Assembly: GCA_020796225.1 (NCBI GenBank)
Contig: CM036765.1
Coordinates: 5,800,805 to 5,864,804, forward strand
DNA length: 64,000 bases
Direction of reading: 5' to 3'
From: Arion vulgaris
Lineage: Eukaryota; Mollusca; Gastropoda; Stylommatophora; Arionidae
The first letter of the stretch is position 1. Every line of letters starts with the position of its first letter. This document shows positions 42,520-52,480 of this stretch, in pieces. The notes under the pieces are model-generated. The model searched no databases and was not told the DNA's origin. It saw only the letters and a list, made by a program, of their open reading frames with translations. The translations under genes and the position numbers were made by a program.

Positions 42520-43015
42520 ACATTTGCCGTGTATATCCATCGTGTCCTTGGCCTGCCTCGTGCTCTGCGTCCTGAGTGTCGATTATTGTAGGCACGTGAT
42601 GGTAGTAAATGTGGTTCCATTCTCATTAGATTGCCGAACCACTTGATTCTTTGCTTCTCGGTGTACTGTATGCATGGTATAGTACCAACGAGGCTTTTGA
42701 TATTCTCGTTTCTCATTCTATCTCTCCTTGAAACGTTGACAGCTTTTCGTAGACAACTCATTTCACATGTTGTAATCTTTCTTTCTTGTGTCAAAGTTAG
42801 AGGTCATGTTTGACACTGATAGCAGAGGGTTGGAACAAATATGCAGTTTATCATTTGTCGTTTAACTGCCATGTTAATGCTTGGATGTTTTAATAGTGGT
42901 GACAGTTGGTATGTCACTGCGTTTGCCTTCTGGCATCTAGTCTCGATTTCTCTGTCCATCTTTCCATCTGCTGTGAATATACTCCGAGATATTTGAATTC
43001 TGGAGTCTGTTGTAT
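42520..43015 (-). mobile_element. LINE 3' end (RIKWFGNLMRMEPHLLPSRA family)
   Basis: The minus frame reads CEMSCLRKAVNVSRRDRMRN, RIKWFGNLMRMEPHLLPSRA and RRARGRPRTRW, then stops. Upstream on that strand it continues into the more decayed 42830-43015. Confidence 0.82.
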
Positions 43016-43044
43016 TTTTACATTATTAAAATGTCTGTGAATCG

Positions 43045-43165
43045 GCGCTCATTATCACAATCAATTCCGATGTGTTGATTGGATAATATTTGCTGTTTGT
43101 CAGAGTCAGTCACAATCAATTCCACGATGTGTTGATTAGGATAATATTTGCTGTTTTGTCTAGAG
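43045..43165. repeat. Two tandem copies of a roughly 66 bp stretch
   Basis: CACAATCAATTCCGATGTGT...GTTTGTCAGAGTCAGT is repeated with one-base differences (CCACGATGTG, TTTTGTCTAGAG). Confidence 0.85.
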
Positions 43166-43204
43166 TCAGTCCTGTAATATTTTAACTGGGAAATCATATC
43201 ATTT

Positions 43205-43290
43205 CTGTACCTCTTTATCTTCTTCTTCGAACGCTCCATATCGACCACTTGTTAACCTCTCTTTGTGATTTGTATGTGATCCGAGCCTAC
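43205..43290 (-). mobile_element. SINE family E, 3' end
   Basis: Inverted: CTTCTTCTTCGAACGCTCCA, CGACCACTTGTTAACCTCTC, TGATTTGTATGTGATCCGAG. Confidence 0.7.
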
Positions 43291-43721
43291 AGATGCTATT
43301 AAGATTTCAACCAAAAGATAAATTGTATTCTCTATCTCCGTTACGCCAATAGCTGCAGCAAGACGGGAAAATCACTAGAAAAATTCCATTAGATACATCA
43401 ATCAACACAGAACGGGAGTTGTTAGTCTATACACACTGGAGTACATGCTTGGGAGGAGATCGAAGCAATGATGGACACGTCCGATGTGCGATGAAGCCTT
43501 TGTCACTACACTTTGTTTATAGATAAAAGTTGTTAGTTAGATCACTTGAAGATAACAATAACAGTGGAAGGGTATGTGTAACTACTCCAGCTGTAATCCT
43601 TACGACTAACAAGTTAGCAATTTTACTATGGTAACAGGAGCTGTTCTGACAACTGAATTTATGTTGACAGTGTTTATTTGTTTAGTAATTAAAATATGAG
43701 TTACTTGATTCTTTTCTGCAG
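43291..43721. other. Intron 5' of exon 3, non-repetitive
   Basis: No repeat recognised. It ends in the polypyrimidine tract TTGATTCTTTTCTGCAG at 43705-43721, a strong acceptor. Confidence 0.5.
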
Positions 43722-43808
43722 AGTCTATGCCTGGCCCAGGAAGTTATGATGTCAAATATATGGAATCTAAGATTGGGAAGTCTTTTGGTGTTAGACTTCA
43801 GAAAAAAG
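43722..43808 (+). CDS. SHIPPO/STPGR (ODF3/CIMAP-like) gene, exon 3 of 4 visible
   Basis: 87 nt between acceptor TTTTCTGCAG (AG at 43720-43721) and donor AAG/GTTGGT (GT at 43809-43810). Phase 1 at both ends; the codon shared with exon 2 is Glu. It reads SMPGPGSYDVKYMESKIG and then KSFGVRLQKK. PGPGSYD is the canonical SHIPPO motif and SFGVR the second half of the repeat unit. Joined to exon 2 it gives an unbroken inter-repeat spacing like that in ODF3/CIMAP proteins, so no exon seems to be missing between them. Confidence 0.92.
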
Positions 43809-43849
43809 GTTGGTTGTTGTATGATATTTGTTGATCATGTTTCAGTAGC

Positions 43850-44790
43850 GATGTAGTGAGTGTGAGAAATGTGAAGTGAGATATGAGGATAGTGAGAATA
43901 CAAGTGAGTGAGTTTGAGTGGTGAAGTGAGGATAGTGATAATAAAGGAGTGAGAGGGTAAGTTAGCGAGGGGTGAGATGAGAATAGTGAGAATGGAGGTG
44001 AAAGAGAGTAAGAGAGGGTTGAAGTTAGATATGTGGATTGTGAGAATAAACCTGAGAGAGGAAGGGTTATAGAAGTAAAGTGATGATATTGAGAATAAAG
44101 ATGAGTGAAGTAGAGAAAGAAGGATAGTGAGAACAACGGTGAGGAGAGGGAGTGATGAAGTGAGAGACTTGAGGTGAGGAGAGGGAGTGATGAAGTGAGA
44201 GAGAGTGTGAGGAGAGAGGAGTGATGAAGTGAGAGACTTGAGGTGAGGGAGGAGAGGAGTGATGAAGTGAGAGACGAGGTGAGGAGAGGGAGTGATGAAG
44301 TGAGAGACTTGAGGTGAGGAGAGCGAGTGATGAAGTGAGAGACGAGGTGAGGAGAGCGAGTGATGAAGTGAGAGACTTGAGGTGAGGAGAGCGAGTGATG
44401 AAGTGAGAGACTTGAGGTGAGGAGACGAGTGATGAAGTGAGAGACTTGAGGTGAGGAGACGAGTGATGAAGTGAGAGACTTGAGGTGGAGAGGAGAAGGG
44501 GACTGAGTAGGGGGGATGAAGTGAGAGACTTGATGTAAGGAGAGCGAGTGATGAAGTGAGAGACTTGAGGTGGTAAGGAGAGCGAGTGATGAAGTGAGAG
44601 ACTTGAGGTGAGGAGAGCGAGGATGAGTGAGAGACTTGAGGTGAGGAGACGAAAAGTTAGAAAACCATGAAGTGAGGACTGTGAGGATAAAGGTGAGAGA
44701 AGTAGAGCGCGAGGGATGAAGGAGGATAGTGAGAATACAGGTAAGAGAGGTAGAAAGAGAGGGAGTGTAGGAAAAGTGTGTGATACAGAA
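43850..44790. repeat. Minisatellite, 35 bp unit core, C-poor strand
   Basis: The core (44090-44660) uses GAGTGATGAAGTGAGAGACT plus TGAGGTGAGGAGAGC. Flanks are older, looser G/A/T repeats (GTGAGAATAAAGGTGAGAG). The plus strand has almost no C apart from ACTTG. The array begins about 40 nt after the donor of exon 3. The 332-codon minus frame over it is an artefact. Confidence 0.93.
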
Positions 44791-45150
44791 AATCATGAAG
44801 AGAGAGAACTTGAAATAGACATATTTTGTGATTAGGAGGTGGGAGAACAGGAGAAAGGAATGTAGAAGTAGTTAATATAGACGCAATGTAGATAATTGAA
44901 AAGATAAAAGATGCAATCAGAGAAGGCGAAAGGAGAAACGAGTGCTAACAATACATACCAAGAGAGAGGACAAACACATGAAAACAGGAAAACACAACAA
45001 CTTATAACAACATACAACCCTCCTGGTCCTTCAGGTGGGAGGGGAGGGGGGTTGTGCGATGGAATACAGAAACTATAAAAGCACTTGAGTGAAACCCGCA
45101 ACGGAAAAGGAAAAAAGAAACGTCCTGAGCAGAAAGAATACGAAGTTTTT
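44791..45150. other. Unassigned intronic stretch
   Basis: A-rich, no supported motif. Confidence 0.4.
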
Positions 45151-45154
45151 TTGA

Positions 45155-45405
45155 GGAACTGAAATTCTTCTTCGAAAGCTTCTGATCGACCACTCTTTGG
45201 GATTTGTATGGAATTTGAGCCTAAAATCGATTGTTCGTTGTGCAGTTATGCGCCTACAAGTAGGCCAGCACATCCGATTTCTGTGATGCTTATTAGTTAC
45301 TAGGGTAGCTTCCCTAGCTCCTATATCAGTCGCCTCTTACAACATGCCTTGTAGGCCGCAGTGGTACTATTCTTTGTTTCCATTGAGAGCCCCAGCACCA
45401 CACGA
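45155..45405 (-). mobile_element. SINE family E copy
   Basis: Inverted: TTCTTCTTCGAAAGCTTCTG, CGACCACTCTTTGGGATTTG, GCGCCTACAAGTAGGCCAGC, GCCTCTTACAACATGCCTTG, CCCCAGCACCACACG. Confidence 0.82.
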
Positions 45406-45600
45406 GTGGAAAGTGAAAGCTGGACTATCCTAGACAGCCATGAAAAAATCCAGCCAGAGACCGGGAAAGGGGAACGACAACTGTTCAGTCCCTATGCTCT
45501 ATGAGGAGCACAGAGCAATAAGAAGAGTAGAGATATAACCAGAAGGATGTACACTTGTTGCAACGTTTCCCATATAATCTTTGCTAAGTTTGTAAGGGAG
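45406..45600 (-). mobile_element. Dispersed repeat K fragment
   Basis: CCAGAGACCGGGAAAGGGG, CTATGCTCTATGAGGAGCAC and AGACAGCCATGAAAAAATCC are the inverse of blocks at 49170-49250 (GATCCTCGTGGAGCATAGAG, CATGGCTCCCGGGAAATAG). The nature of the element is not clear. Confidence 0.45.
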
Positions 45601-45714
45601 ACTATATCTGACAACTTAAATTATTTAATATTTTTCGTGTTATCTCCCGTGCACCACAACATTTGATGATTTGACTGTACAGAAATAACGTACTATTAAA
45701 ACTAAATTACGAAT

Positions 45715-46170
45715 TTTCAATTCAAATGTTGTATCAATCCTAACATATGCCAGCGAGAGTTGGAAAATGACTAAAGATATAGAAAGCAAGTTGAATGCAT
45801 TTGAAAATAGATGTCTGCGAAAAATAATGAATATAAAATGGAATGAATTCAGAGAAGTGATGAAATCAGAGATATGTCTGGTCAACCACTAGTGACAACT
45901 GTTATAAGAAGAGAAGATGGAGATATGTTGGGCACACCTTGAGGAGAAATGATCAACGAATAACAAAGCAGGCATTGAAGTGGGATGCAAAGGGTTCAAG
46001 AAAGAGAGGTCGACTTAAGGAGACCCGAAACGAACTTTGCTGAGAGAGGCAGGAAATATCGGTCTCAGTTCCATGGAGGAGATTGATCGAGTTGCCCAGG
46101 ATAGAGCGGTATGGAGAAATTACTTGCAGGCCCTATGTAACATATAACGGTTCGAGAGGAATTATTATTA
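45715..46170 (+). mobile_element. LINE 3' end (RRWRYVGHTLRRNDQR family)
   Basis: Frames read LTYASESWKMTKDIESKLNA, FENRCLRKIMNIKWNEFR, RRWRYVGHTLRRNDQRITKQ and KGSRKRGR, then ERYGEITCRPYVTYN in another frame. It ends with an ATT run (46163-46178). Confidence 0.85.
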
Positions 46171-46269
46171 TTATTATAACCAACGTACTGAGATATTACA
46201 AAACAAATGGATTAATAACAGAAGAAAGGGTATTTCTGTGTCTTGAAGGGTAAGGGATGGCCTCTCGTT

Positions 46270-46445
46270 TCGAAGGTACTCAATTCGTTCCCGACGTGAA
46301 GCGATCGGGATATGTTTTCCTAAGATACCTGTTCTATATGTAGGTGAGATCGTGTTTCAAGTCCTATAGGGGATGCACAATGGAAAGTGTTTGGGGTGAT
46401 TAAGTTGAGTTGGCTAAGAACAATTAGCAGTTAAAATTGTTACAG
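46270..46445 (+). mobile_element. SINE family C, decayed partial copy
   Basis: GTTCCCGACGTGAAGCGATC, GTAGGTGAGATCGTGTTTCA and GCTAAGAACAATTAGCAG correspond to family C blocks, with many changes. Confidence 0.5.
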
Positions 46446-46504
46446 TAAACTACAAACTCTGTACGTGCAAATGCATTAAATCCAACACATTGTCACCAAT
46501 GGGT

Positions 46505-46909
46505 CTGGTCTATGTGGCGTAGAGTAACTTCGTCTCACGCGTCAAACGTACCAGGTTCGCTCCTCGTGGAGCCATCGGGATATTTCCAGAGATCCTGATC
46601 TCAGTGTAGAGTGAATCGAGTTCCTAGTCATATCAAAGACGGAAGATAAAACGTAGGTCCCGTGTTCAATTTGAGCATGTAAAAGAACACTTGACAGTTT
46701 AAAATTGAGAAGAGCAGTCTGGAAAGCTGCTACAATATTAATTTGAAAAGATTAAAAATAAAATTCTTACACAACTATCTTTACTATCTTCAAAATTACA
46801 TCGGGAACCTTTGCGGTGCTACAGAGTTCGTGCACTGCAGCTGAGATCTTCCTTGTAAGAGATCGGCACACAGTTACTCATCGAAATGCAATGATGATGG
46901 TTCTTAATC

Positions 46910-46950
<41 letters not shown>
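46505..46950 (+). mobile_element. SINE family C, full-length copy with AATC tail
   Basis: TATGTGGCGTAGAG head, CCAGGTTCGCTCCTCG, GATCTCAGTGTAGAGTGAAT, GAGAAGAGCAGTCTGGAAAG, GGTGCTACAGAGTTCGTGC, and a 3' AATC run of about ten units (46911-46950), the family's own tail. Confidence 0.88.
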
Positions 46951-47039
46951 CCATCTTCAAAACCATATCGGGTACCAGATAATATTAATCCATGTCAAAC
47001 TTCTTTTATAATCTTTTGGAAAGTTCCTTATTGCCTGTC

Positions 47040-47215
47040 TAGTCTTCTTCTTCTCGAACGCTCCATATCGAACCCTTATTAAACCACTCTTTGTGGTTTG
47101 TATGTGATTTGAGCCTAAGAGTGATTGTGTTTTGTGTCAGTTATGCACCTGTGAATGCCTAGGAGAGCACATCTGATTTCTTGCCGAGATTTGTATTTAC
47201 TAGGGTAATTTTCCA
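47040..47215 (-). mobile_element. SINE family E copy, 3' part
   Basis: Inverted: GTCTTCTTCTTCTCGAACGC, TGTGGTTTGTATGTGATTTG, CAGTTATGCACCTGTGAATG, ATTTACTAGGG. Confidence 0.78.
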
Positions 47216-47649
47216 TAGAACAGTGGGACATAAAGGCTTTCCACCTGGACGTCATCTTACTCTAGTAGAATGATCAGCGTCCGAAAAGTATCGCCCTTCA
47301 ACAATGTTTAGGTTTATACCAGTCAAACTACATTATCGGCCTACCTTTCTATCCACGGTGAGTTTATTCCAAAGCAGGAGTATTCTCAGCCGTTTCGGGG
47401 CGCGTAATGGGCACTGTCCACTTGCAATGTCTACTCTGCATTTTTCCTGTCCCCGGGAAACACTGAACTGGAACTGCGCACATACATTTCTAGAGAGTCG
47501 TTTCAATCGTTGCTAGCAATGCAACTGCAAACTTTGCGCTCGTCAACATCACCCAACCCAGTTCTTCAGGGTCATGTTTAGTCTAACAGCTGCTGTTTGT
47601 TGCCATATTCTCATATATACATATAATATTTGTGTTACTACCTTTATAG
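47216..47649. other. Intron before the last SHIPPO exon
   Basis: Low in repeats and GC-richer than average. No other exon seen. It ends in ACTACCTTTATAG, the acceptor of the last exon. Confidence 0.45.
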
Positions 47650-47819
47650 AACCGGTGCAGAGATACGATGCCCTCAGTAATATGCCGGATCCCGTCAAGA
47701 GACGACGTAGATTTGGGATCTTGCCTGGTTCAACGTTGAAGAGTCGACACACTCCGCACAAGTATATAGGACTGAAGGACTCATCATTAATCCCCATTCA
47801 GCCTGTGAATTTCCCCTAG
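47650..47819 (+). CDS. SHIPPO/STPGR (ODF3/CIMAP-like) gene, last exon
   Basis: Acceptor ACCTTTATAG (AG at 47648-47649). Phase 1 continues the previous exon through a shared Glu codon. It reads PVQRYDALSNMPDPVKRRRR, then FGILPGSTLKSRHTPHKYIG and KDSSLIPIQPVNFP, and stops with TAG at 47817-47819. RRRRFGILPGS may be a worn SHIPPO half-repeat (FG...PG), and HKYIG occurs where another PGPxxY would be expected. This C-terminus is less conserved in the family, so this exon is supported mainly by splice site, phase and the in-frame stop. No AATAAA signal was found close behind it. Confidence 0.72.
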
Positions 47820-47929
47820 ACCTCCACTTATTGGATAAAGGGATGTGTATGAGTCGGCACTAACTAGGCATGGTTATAAGTATTCTACCACTGCTGATGT
47901 TACAAATCTTTCAGTCTTGCTATGTGCAG

Positions 47930-48115
47930 AAGTTAACCATCATCATAATCATCATCGTTATCGTCAGCATCGCCATCATTGTCATCATCATCGGCATAGT
48001 CATCATTATCATTATCGTCGTCCTCATCATCGTTATCATGTGCGTCAACATCATCATCATAATCATCATCACCGCCATCATCATTATCATTATCATCATC
48101 ATCAGTAGTCCTCCT
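47930..48115. repeat. ATC/ATT trinucleotide-rich tract
   Basis: Imperfect ATC, ATT, GTC and CTC triplets for about 180 bp. They give poly-His, poly-Ile, poly-Met and poly-Asp frames in different registers, none supported as coding. Confidence 0.93.
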
Positions 48116-48204
48116 CGCTCCCAAGGGCACACAAGATAGATAAAAATGTTCAGTAAAATTAGCAATTTACATTTGTTTATCTCTCTGCTTCTGTAGCTGT
48201 TTTC

Positions 48205-48320
48205 TTTGTGAACAATGTGGGGTCGTGGGCCCTAACTATGTCCCTCTTTGTCGCCTTTTATGACATGCGAGAGAAGGCAGTTATTACAGTCTTCGCCAGC
48301 CCAGAAACAACAAGGGCATA
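48205..48320 (-). mobile_element. Diverged family E-like SINE fragment
   Basis: CGCCTTTTATGACATGCGAG, GGCAGTTATTACAGTCTTCG and CCAGAAACAACAAGGGC follow the order of the inverted family E 5' end with about one third of positions changed. Confidence 0.4.
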
Positions 48321-48589
48321 ACCATGTTAACAGTTCGTTGGCGAAACACGTAATAACAAAGTACTGTAGTTTTACAAAATACAAAAACAATGACCATACA
48401 TAGTTTTACTGCAGTCTCCGTCTATATTGATTGATCAGTTCGTTCAGAGTTTTTCTCTATATCAGCTCAGATGTCCTTGTCATGTCTCTGTTATTGTATT
48501 GTTCTAGTCATCTATGTCATACTGCATCCATCTTGGACTTCATCGTGGCTCGTCTATTTGAACACTGATTCTTCTTCTCTGTTCGCGTT

Positions 48590-48710
48590 TTCAAACATTT
48601 GTGTATATCTCTGTGTGATCTGCATGAATTTAACTTCTGTCTTCTTCGTTCGCACAGTATCAAACATTTGTGTATATCTCTGTGTGATCTGCATGATTTA
48701 TATTAACAGT
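48590..48710. repeat. Two copies of a 40 bp stretch
   Basis: TCAAACATTTGTGTATATCT and CTGTGTGATCTGCATGA occur at 48591-48628 and 48660-48696. Confidence 0.85.
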
Positions 48711-48734
48711 AATTTGTTGTTCTACGTAGACGTA

Positions 48735-49135
48735 GATGGTCTTCGTGTGGCGTAGACGTTAGATGTTCGTCTCTCGTGTCAAAGTACCAGGTTCGCTCCT
48801 CGTAGACCAGAATCCCTGATCTCAGTGTAGGTGAGATCGAATTCCAAGTCATATCGGAGACGGACGACAAAACGAGGTCCTGTGTTCAGAATGGGCATAT
48901 AAAATAACCCTTAACAAGTTGAAAAGCCACTGACCGGGAAAAATTCTTCAGACAAAATTTTAATTAAAATTCCTACAAAATTATCTTCATCATCTTCAAA
49001 ATTACATCAGTGACACTGGCCGGTGCTATAAAGTTCGTGTACTACAGCTGAGACCTTCATGTGTAAGAAAGAGATCTGAGCCCACATGGTTACTCACCGA
49101 AGTGAAATGATGATGGTCCAATCAATCAATCATTC
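48735..49135 (+). mobile_element. SINE family C, full-length copy
   Basis: Head CGTGTGGCGTAGACGTTAGA, CCAGGTTCGCTCCTCG, GATCTCAGTGTAGGTGAGAT, GAGACGGACGACAAAACG, and the 3' tail CAATCAATCAATC. Confidence 0.85.
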
Positions 49136-49139
49136 ATCC

Positions 49140-49780
49140 TTTTTTCACTTACTTTCATTATTCCTCTCCGATCCTCGTGGAGCATAGAGCCTCAACAGTT
49201 GTTCGTCACATTTCTGGTCTCTGTTTTCTTCATGGCTCCCGGGAAATAGTCCAGTCCCTTCAGTTCCTCAAGAAGACCTCGTCGCTCTTCAGTTCTGCTT
49301 AAGACATCACATTTTACATTTTCCTCTGAAGACCTCGTCGCTCCTAAGTTCCTCATGAAGACCTCGTCAGCTACCTTCAGTTCCTCATGAAGACCTCGTC
49401 AGCTACCTTCAGTTCCTCGCGAAGACCTCGTCAGCTACCTTCAGTTCCTCATGAAGACCTCGTCAGCTACCTTCAGTTCCTCATGAAGACCTCGTCAGCT
49501 ACCTTCAGTTCCTCATGAAGACCTCGTCTTCAGGTTTGTTTAAGATATCACATTTTACATTTTCCATGCAGGTTGTTTGTCTAGTGACACTCGACTTTGT
49601 CTTCCAAAGTGTACGCTTATATATATTTATTATAATAATATGGCCTCAACAGTTGTACGCCACTTGTCCTGGTCTCTGGCTGTTATCTTTATAGCCTCCC
49701 AGGTTAGTTCAGCCCCCATTATTTCTTCAAGAAGACATCGTCTCCAGGTCTGTTTACGACATCCACTTTTTCGTTTTCTT
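49140..49780 (+). mobile_element. Dispersed repeat K with an internal minisatellite
   Basis: Blocks GATCCTCGTGGAGCATAGAG, TTTCTGGTCTCTGTTTTCTT, AAGACATCACATTTTACATT and a second, partly matching run at 49640-49780 (GTACGCCACTTGTCCTGGTC, CTCCAGGTCTGTTTACGACA). The element type is not known to me; its AAGAAGACCTCGTC segment is amplified in the array at 49250-49530. Confidence 0.5.
49250..49530. repeat. Minisatellite, about 32 bp unit, about 8 copies
   Basis: Unit CAGCTACCTTCAGTTCCTCA plus TGAAGACCTCGT; one copy has CGCGAAG. It is bracketed by two copies of GACATCACATTTTACATTTT / GATATCACATTTTACATTTT. Confidence 0.93.
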
Positions 49781-49789
49781 TGTGAGTTT

Positions 49790-49935
49790 CTTGCAAGTGC
49801 TCTCGACAGAAAAACAAAAACTCCATTGTCTTACCGAGGATTTAACCTGGGTCTCCCAAATGGGAGCCTGCGATCTAATCAATTCGGCCAGATGCACCAC
49901 TCCTTCTGTATACTACTAAATCCTCTTGTTAACAG
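49790..49935 (-). mobile_element. SINE family G copy
   Basis: Inverted: CGACAGAAAAACAAAAACTC, GATTTAACCTGGGTCTCCCA (B box antisense), GCGATCTAATCAATTCGGCC. Confidence 0.7.
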
Positions 49936-49999
49936 TGGAACATAGAACTACGCTACAACTATCGTTCTATAATTTATTTCTCTAGAACGTCTTCAATAA

Positions 50000-50235
50000 C
50001 TCGACCATGAGACCACGACCACTCTTCAACTATCTCTTGTCCAGCCACGACCACATCTTCAACTATTCTTGTCACAGCCAAGATCAACTTTACAAATATT
50101 TTGTCAAGTACGACCAGCTCAACTATTCTTGTCCAGCCACGACCACCTCTTCAACTATTCTTGTCCAGCCCGACCACCTCTTCAACTACTCATGTCCAGC
50201 CACGACCAACCCCTCAACTATTCTTGTCCAGTTCA
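50000..50235. repeat. Minisatellite, about 32 bp unit, about 7 copies
   Basis: Unit CAACTATTCTTGTCCAGCCA plus CGACCACCTCTT, with several deleted or altered units at both ends. Confidence 0.9.
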
Positions 50236-50289
50236 AATCGCTCTTTCAACTTATTTTCTTGTCAGAATTCGAAAGATACAGCCTAGAAA

Positions 50290-50710
50290 GTTACTTGATG
50301 TTAAAAGGTAATAGTGATAGTCTAGACAGACCTGGAGAAGAGAGCTGGAGGCTGATGTTAAAAGGATACATTTAGTAGGGATAGTCCTAGACAGACCTGG
50401 AGAAGAGAGCTGGAGGCTGATGTTAAAAGGATAGAAAAAACATGGAAAGAATTGGAAGGAATAGCAGGAGAGAGGAAGAGCTGGAAGAAGTTGTTTTTTT
50501 TCCCGATCCAGAAGCACTTGAGCTTTCATCTCTTCGACTCGGTACCATGGACATCGTAACCCTTCGGTTCGGTGCCACGAACACCGTGAATCTGGGGAAC
50601 CTGTAGCTTTTCTGCCAGCCCCGGAATTGAACCCGCCACACAGAGGCCTGTCCTGAGTCAACGCTGACACGCTGCGTCGGAGTTGAAGAGGTTGGGTAGA
50701 AGAAGAAGAA
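50290..50710 (+). mobile_element. LINE 3' end split by a SINE, with a short internal duplication
   Basis: TTAAAAGGATAGAAAAAACATGG and GAGAGGAAGAGCTGGAAGAA read KRIEKTWKELEGIAGERKSW, the LINE tail also seen at 1150-1280. GTTAAAAGG...GGAGAAGAGAGCTGGAGG is repeated about 67 bp apart (50297-50430). A family D SINE sits at 50493-50668, after which GTTGAAGAGGTTGGGTAGAA resumes the LINE end. Confidence 0.72.
50493..50668 (-). mobile_element. SINE family D copy
   Basis: Inverted: T run, GATCCAGAAGCACTTGAGCT, GGACATCGTAACCCTTCGGT, CCGTGAATCTGGGGAACCTG, CGGAATTGAACCCGCC. Confidence 0.88.
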
Positions 50711-51029
50711 TATACTTGAAACTCAGTAGTAGTAATCTCTCTTGCGGAACGTTGCTTTCATTCATCCCACCTGAAAAACTCTCTGTCTCTGCCATGTTTT
50801 CCGCACCTTCTCCCGCGTCATTTTCAAGATTTATTTGATGCCATGCTACCACCTTCGTCTTGGTCGTCCCCTGCCCCGTAGTCCTGGAACCATGCCTTCC
50901 ATTACCGTTATCTCCAAACCTGAAGCTACATATGAAACTGTCTTTTGTATATGTTATATGTGTATGTTTGCTTGAACGACAGTTTCGACTCATTTATATG
51001 AGCACAAAGGCTAATTTGTTTATGGGTGT
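50711..51029. other. Unassigned; possible retroelement coding remnant on the minus strand
   Basis: The minus frame at 50658-50993 includes GTTKTKVVAWHQINLENDA and AENMAETESFSGG. I do not recognise the family. Confidence 0.35.
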
Positions 51030-51200
51030 CATCATCATCATCATCAGGTGCCGTGCCGGCTGGTGTAGGCGATTATGGATCTCCACATATCTCTGTCTCT
51101 CGTGTTTGCTATCATCTCAGATGTTGACGCTCTTCCATGCCTTGATGAAACTCTATCCGTTTTCTCTGTCTTCCTCTGTCTCGTCTCCCTCGATTTACCA
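51030..51200 (-). mobile_element. LINE 3' end (same tail as 5730-6290)
   Basis: ATCATCATCATCAGGTGCCG, GTGTAGGCGATTATGGATCT, TGTTTGCTATCATCTCAGAT and ATGTTGACGCTCTTCCATG are the inverse of the tail at 5990-6075. Confidence 0.75.
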
Positions 51201-51895
51201 TTTATTGGCATTGTTTGAATCTGAAATGATTGCCCGTGTTGTAGTCGATACTGCTAGAAAGACACGACACAGTGGCACGTTATTTTGGAGTGCTGGTTGA
51301 TCGTGACCTTAAACACGCTCGTCTTTATGGCTAGGCGATGTACTTCAAGAGAAATTACAATTGTGGTTCAATTTCAATGTTTGGAAAATTGAAATTGCCT
51401 CAACTACCTGGAGTTGTTTTGTGTCCAGCCGAATGAGACTTTGAAAAGTCATAGAAAATTTACTAGAGACGCCTAGAATATTCTTTAGAAGCACTTATAA
51501 CATTTACTATTTTCATTTGAAATATTGCTATTGTGGGCTTAGTTTTCATAACTATTGTTCCACAAAATGAGGAACAGAGCTGGTCGGTTCATCTTCTGCA
51601 TGCTTGGGAGTAAAAATGTGAATATACAGGCATGTTACACTCTAATTTCTGCAAAATATACCGAACATTTTTCAATTTTTTTTCTCTCCATTAAATTGTA
51701 TTTGATAAAACATTGTTTTAGATTGCTACATACAATTCATGCATATCTTTTGATAATAGTTATATATATATAAGGCTGTGTTGACAATTTTATAATTAAA
51801 CATATCTTTCTGAGAACTGCAAATATTGTTGCTGTATCAAATCTGATATCTTTAGTTTTATTGTGTTTGCTATTTATGAACAAGTGTAGCTATTT
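51201..51895. other. Non-repetitive AT-rich stretch
   Basis: No gene or repeat recognised; the open frame at 51555-51773 has no motif. Confidence 0.45.
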
Positions 51896-51899
51896 TCTT

Positions 51900-52010
51900 C
51901 TCCACTTTTCAACTTCCAACGTCGCACAGGTCTTCAACAAACTTTTTCCAGCTCTTCCTCTCTCCTGACATCCCTTCCAATTCTTTCCTTGTTTTACCTA
52001 TCCTTTTATA
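51900..52010 (-). mobile_element. Short LINE 3' fragment
   Basis: GTCTTCAACAAACTTTTTCC, CTTCCAATTCTTTCCTTG and TATCCTTTTATA are the inverse of 50425-50490, the WKELEGIAGERKSW tail. Confidence 0.7.
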
Positions 52011-52227
52011 TTGTTGTTATTTTACTTACACTATTTTATCACTCATTGGAGCTGAAACTTGACCAGTAAGCAAATAGAGGGGAATTCAACCTTATGAAAT
52101 GTGGATATACAGAAGATTATGGCGAGTTTCATGAAGAAAAAAAACCAAATAATGAACAAATATACTCTTCAGCAAGTAGGATTACAATGGTAACTACTCA
52201 GAAAGATAGATATTAGACAACTTATAT

Positions 52228-52480
52228 TTTAGTGTGAGCGTCTGTAGCTTAAGTGGTAGTGAGCTCGACGATAAACCAAGCGTACCTGGTTCAAACTCAG
52301 CGGCAGGCAATTTGGAAGCAAATGCGTTTGCGTGGGATTTTTACGAAAGGTAACAATAGACCTCACCGTTCAGCAAGCAGTTGCAAACTACTGGACGTAT
52401 AAGTGGTGCCTAGAAAATCATCAACGATGCGTTTACTGTGGCTGATAGTGACGTCCTGTAAGGAATATGCCATGACTTTC
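52228..52480 (+). mobile_element. SINE family B, full-length copy
   Basis: GCGTCTGTAGCTTAAGTGGT, CCTGGTTCAAACTCAG (B box), GGGATTTTTACGAAAGG, AACTACTGGACGTATAAG, GCTGATAGTGACGTCCTG. Confidence 0.85.

Noticed and set aside
43798..44796. 332-codon minus-strand open reading frame
   Set aside because: It is the antisense of a G/A/T-rich minisatellite (Ser/Leu/Thr/His repeats); no start context, no domain, and it begins right next to a supported exon of the other strand.
47845..48165. His-rich, Ile-rich, Met-rich and Asp-rich frames
   Set aside because: They are different registers of the ATC/ATT trinucleotide tract.
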